Under the pieces are notes generated by a model, which worked only from the letters and a program-made list of their open reading frames with translations, ran no database searches and had not been told where the DNA came from. From the NCBI GenBank assembly GCA_009760855.2, contig WPIO01000037.1, positions 1,701,001 to 1,765,000 on the forward strand: a DNA stretch of 64,000 bases, in the 5' to 3' direction. This stretch comes from Cristatella mucedo (Eukaryota > Bryozoa > Phylactolaemata > Cristatellidae). This document shows, piece after piece, positions 36,525 to 64,000 of this stretch; the stretch's first letter is position 1, and each line of letters begins with the position of its first letter. The translations under genes and the position numbers were made by a program.

Positions 36525-37295
36525 ATCGTAACATATAATATATACCTGAAGACAGATTTTCAGTCTCCATCTGTTAAGGTGGCCTGCCGATGCCGGCGTG
36601 CCAGTCGGCAGCACCTGTGCAGTCCTTGAGTAGCCACGTGTAACAGTGCTCAGGCACAGACGCTGCTACGAGCAGCAATTGGTCAGCCTGCACCTGAACT
36701 CTCGCCTCTACGGGAGGCGGCAGCGGGAAAGCCACATTGTTGAGGTTTTCCGGCGAGCAGTGTTTCACGGGCTTCGAAAGACGTCCAGGAAAAATCCCAC
36801 GACAGCTTTGTGTATGCACACCACGTGACAACCCACGTTTCGATAAATTAATTCACAAGCCGAGGCACTGGCTTCCACTTCGTAATCGCTTTACGATGCC
36901 GCTCGTTGCCATGACAGGGCAGCTGCCGTGGAAGCTGGCAACGGACGGCGAGTCAGAGCTTGCAGTCGGCTGAGCCAGGTGGCCCACGTACACATGCTGA
37001 CCGTGCTGCCATGCCTCGCCACATTCTAGCATGGTGAGGCACATTTGTGGTTATCTCACCAACTTGGTTCGTGCGCTGTACTTGCTTGATGTAGCTTAGG
37101 CCCTAGCACGCAGGCCGGCAGGCTTTGCAATAAATAAAGCGGCAATCCGTTTTAAGAAGGTCTGTCGAATGCCATCCGCTGCTTCGACCTCTTTTTTGTC
37201 TTCCGCTGCTTCGTTATCGGCAGCAGCATAAGGAAGAAGCTCGCGCTCCAGCGAGGCAGCGACGATTCGGCGATTGGCGATGTGGGCGTGGCACG

Positions 37296-61575
<24,280 letters not shown>

Positions 61576-61700
61576 GGTCAGAGCGCGAGCAGGCGTTCAC
61601 CTCGGCGACCGGCGGGGGACTAATAAGCACTTCCCGCCATCCGGGAACGCAGTGCGCATGTCATGGCCCCGCCTCCAGCAATAAAGCTCCGCCCATTCCA
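61576..61700 (-). promoter_or_regulatory. CDC45 proximal promoter: E2F-type site and GC boxes
   Basis: On the CDC45 sense strand GGCGGGAA (61638 to 61631, 56-63 bp before the ATG) fits the E2F consensus. Two GC boxes lie at 61665-61676 and 61686-61696. E2F control of CDC45 at G1/S is known in animals; function here is inferred from sequence and position. Confidence 0.6.
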
Positions 61701-61929
61701 CTAAGCGCGCACGCGCGCGAATTAGTAGGGCGGCTAGAGCTGCGTTTGCACGATCGGCCTTCCTCCTGACCGACGCAGAGTTTCCTCGTAGCTAGGACGA
61801 TTGCATTTAGCGATTCGATAGCCGACTTAGTCCCGCCCGCAGCCCGTGCTCTAATGCAGGAGGCAGGATGAGACGAGGAAATTCCCAAGGGAAAGGCCGC
61901 TGGTCCAACAGCTGCAGAAATTGTGCGCG

Positions 61930-62410
61930 CCACCGCGGGTGAGGGCGCTTACGCATGCTACACAGAAGCTAGTTGGCGAAGATTGCAATCGTGTCCGCGA
62001 TTATCTGCATATGACCCCAGGAGATCTCCGCGATATTTTGAGTTTAGTTGAGACCTTTATAGCTGCGGCCAATACCAACAGGCGCGGCGGCATTCAGGCA
62101 CGTGACCGGGTCGGCAGTGACGCTTCGATTTTTAGCGTCAGGTGAGCGGGTCACAGAATGCTGGTTATTCTTGCAGTTGTGGAGTTCGGAGTATTCGGCG
62201 TCAACGTCTGTCTCTCTCTCTCTCTCCGGATCTCACGAGACGCTGTCATATTTTTCACAGGGTAAAGCTATACAAGCCTCCAATGTCAATTCCGTATGTC
62301 GAAGTCGTCGCTTTGCAACAAAAAAAATCCCGGCTGTATGCGAGATGCTTTTCGAGAAGCTGAGAGCTAACTGCCTTATGTCCAAAACTGACATGGCCGC
62401 TTTATTCTAA
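61930..62410 (+). pseudogene. PIF/Harbinger transposase, N-terminal part, frameshifted
   Basis: Frame fragments in order are RDYLHMTPGDLRDILSLVE (61985-62055), AANTNRRGGIQARDRV, then after a shift near 62110 AVTLRFLASGE, and later IPAVCEMLFEKLRANCL (62325-62385). This is the order of the N-terminal helical region of PIF/Harbinger (HARBI1-like) transposases. The DDE core is not found downstream. It lies directly upstream of the CDC45 promoter. It is broken by at least two frameshifts. Confidence 0.75.
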
Positions 62411-62968
62411 GCCGCTTATAGGGTGTGCGCAAATCCTTCATTGTAGATACCTCGCACCGCAGATGAATGAGGAGAAGTCGCAGGCGAATCTACGACTTCC
62501 GGTATAACTTCCCGAATTGTTTGAGTGCACGGGACGGGAGGCGCGTTGGATTGCAAAAGGCCCGCGGTTCATTCTACTTCGACTGCTAGCAGACCTTCAG
62601 CTTTTTTCTTATGGGACCGGTCGATGCAGGGTGTCGTTTTCAATGCGCGGATGTTGGCTGCAATGGCCGTATCAGTGAAGGCAGAGTGCTCTGGAATTCA
62701 CGTCCGTCGATGTTAATTGAAAACTGAAGCCTCGGCCTTTCTACCGGTTTTGCAGTGGAATAATGTATGGCTTGGCGACGCGGCAAATCTCGTGCCATAC
62801 GTAGCCGGAAAGTTAGCAAAGGTCGTGCTTTCACTTGCCTCCTCCGAGCGGCCGTGACCTAGCCTCGTGCTAGATGAGAATGCCGTTCTGGACGGCATGT
62901 ATTTTTATTGCTCTGTTGTAATGCTTTGTTTTGTTGTTGCCCCATTTGATCTTGAGATCAAGGGGGAA

Positions 62969-63196
62969 TGTTGCTGTTTTGAGATTATGACGCTGTCGTT
63001 AGCTTATGGCCCGTTGTGATTTATGACAGTGGTATATAAGTAACGGGCGGCAAAGGCCCGGGAGTCAGGTCGATGATGCCGGGCGAGCAGTCGCGTACTG
63101 GCTCGCTGCGGCGTCCGCGTGAATAAACGTCATTGAGCCCGCTTCGGTGTTCTGTGTGGTATAGCGTACCTGCCGCTTAAGGGAACGTTAAACTAC
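62969..63196 (+). mobile_element. Probable LTR (solo or 3' end of an LTR retrotransposon)
   Basis: A purine tract (aagggggaa, 62960-62968) precedes TGTTGCTG. A TATA box (tatataag, 63033-63040) and AATAAA (63122-63127) follow in promoter-to-polyA order. The segment can be closed at an ACA near 63196. A matching second LTR, primer site or pol frame was not seen in the window, so the boundaries are tentative. Confidence 0.5.
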
Positions 63197-63324
63197 ACTA
63201 CCGACTCGTCGACCTTGACAGCCGGGAATGAGCACCCCCAGCACCACCATTTGTAACGGTTGCTGCTGGGGGCATTTCCTCGGAAGGAATACCTAATAAA
63301 GCCACACGCTCACCACACAAAAAA

Positions 63325-63515
63325 AGGAGAAGGCTCACTCACGAGGAGAAGGTCCGTAACTATGGTTTGAGTCGTGCCGGGCAAGTTGTTGAACATGCGT
63401 TTGGCATCCTGGCAAACAGAATGCGAGCGCTGCACAAGCTGCTGAAGCCAGCGGCTGATGAACGAACTGTTTTATCTCGACGCGTCCGTCACAACTCTTT
63501 GTTTTATATAGGAAC
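63325..63515 (+). pseudogene. PIF/Harbinger transposase, C-terminal fragment
   Basis: RRLTHEEKVRNYGLSRAGQV, then VEHAFGILANRMRALHKLLK, is the conserved SRAR-VVE-AFGIL-R C-terminal block after the last catalytic acid of PIF/Harbinger transposases. It probably belongs to the same insertion as the piece at 61.9 kb, now separated by about 0.9 kb that includes an LTR-like segment. Confidence 0.8.
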
Positions 63516-63639
63516 GGTGTTCCTGAGGCGGCTGCTGCCGCATCAACGAACACCGACTTACCTACTGACACATTCGCCCCCTTTAGCATTGAATGTTGCA
63601 ATAATCCTTCTAGAACGCAGACAGTCCAAGCTGAATACT

Positions 63640-63870
63640 TATACTGATAGTAATACATTTGTTGTAGCGCCGTCGGAGAACTCAATCTCTTTCTAGGCAC
63701 TTCACATTTGCATCAGAGGATGCTTGATCGAGCGGTTAGTGGTAGCATGCTCAATGACAACAAACATAACGTAGTCAGAGGTGACATGCACAGGGTCAGC
63801 ATTCGAATATGGTTAGTGGTAGCATGAACAGTGTCAGCACGCATAAGCACACGCAGTGCTCACTTTAATA
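63640..63870 (-). mobile_element. LINE 3' fragment, antisense
   Basis: Read on the minus strand it ends gtgcctagaaagagattgag. The 3' UTR (gcatgctaccactaaccgct) is readable to about 63860. Confidence 0.8.
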
Positions 63871-64000
63871 CTGTTGGAGCATTGAGTTGGCAAGAGGTAG
63901 CTATCGACGGAATCAATAGCAGGCGATAGAGGACATTAAACATTTACTTGGGTATTACTCATCATTGGGCAGCTCTGTCGGATGACCCCCACCCCATTAT

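Larger units (their letters stand above)
35989..37295. other. Convergent 3' region between UFD1 and CDC45
   Basis: It contains both 3' UTRs. Short frames on both strands (for example 36574-36831 minus) show no conserved motif and lie in expected UTR. Confidence 0.6.

Noticed and set aside
36574-37044. Minus frames downstream of the CDC45 stop as extra CDC45 exons
   Set aside because: Exon 16 already gives the conserved C terminus and a stop. The frames have no homology and lie in the expected 3' UTR.

Overview
The window is animal nuclear DNA. It has GT-AG introns, many interspersed repeats (LINEs, tRNA-headed SINEs, hAT, Harbinger and LTR debris), long (AG)n/(TA)n/(GT)n tracts and several minisatellites. 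There is no bacterial gene organisation. The two conserved proteins are clearly metazoan but too diverged from the human forms, as I remember them, to suggest a vertebrate. A bilaterian invertebrate is my best guess; I cannot name the group.

Two complete genes can be reconstructed from exon homology, splice sites and matching codon phase. UFD1 (+ strand, 22922-35988, 9 coding exons, 294 codons before the stop) encodes the ubiquitin-binding adaptor of the p97/VCP segregase. CDC45 (- strand, 61575 down to 37296, 16 coding exons, 575 codons before the stop) encodes the CMG helicase subunit. They converge, with stop codons 1.3 kb apart. In human the same two genes are adjacent but divergent around a shared promoter, so the linkage is kept here with opposite relative orientation. 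The CDC45 start has an E2F-type element and GC boxes just upstream. The UFD1 start has an ETS-type element. Together the genes link replication (CMG helicase) with p97-UFD1-NPL4, which extracts ubiquitylated CMG from chromatin.

Layout: 1-19.7 kb is repeat-rich intergenic DNA with GC-rich islands near 8.4-9.3 and 13.4-16.2 kb. A short open frame at 19800-20039 encodes a probable 79-residue membrane protein. UFD1 follows at 22.9-36 kb and CDC45 at 37.3-61.6 kb. Past the CDC45 promoter lie pieces of a PIF/Harbinger transposase separated by a probable LTR (61.9-63.5 kb).

The dominant mobile element is one CR1/L2-like LINE family (endonuclease plus reverse transcriptase, (ATT)n tail). It is present as four longer broken copies and many 3'-end fragments. 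A SINE family with a tRNA-like head shares its 3' tail. A second SINE family has a different body. Two short elements match the SPIN group of hAT transposons, with 8-bp target duplications. A 1.26-kb array of a 14-bp repeat sits in CDC45 intron 2, about 140 bp upstream of exon 3.
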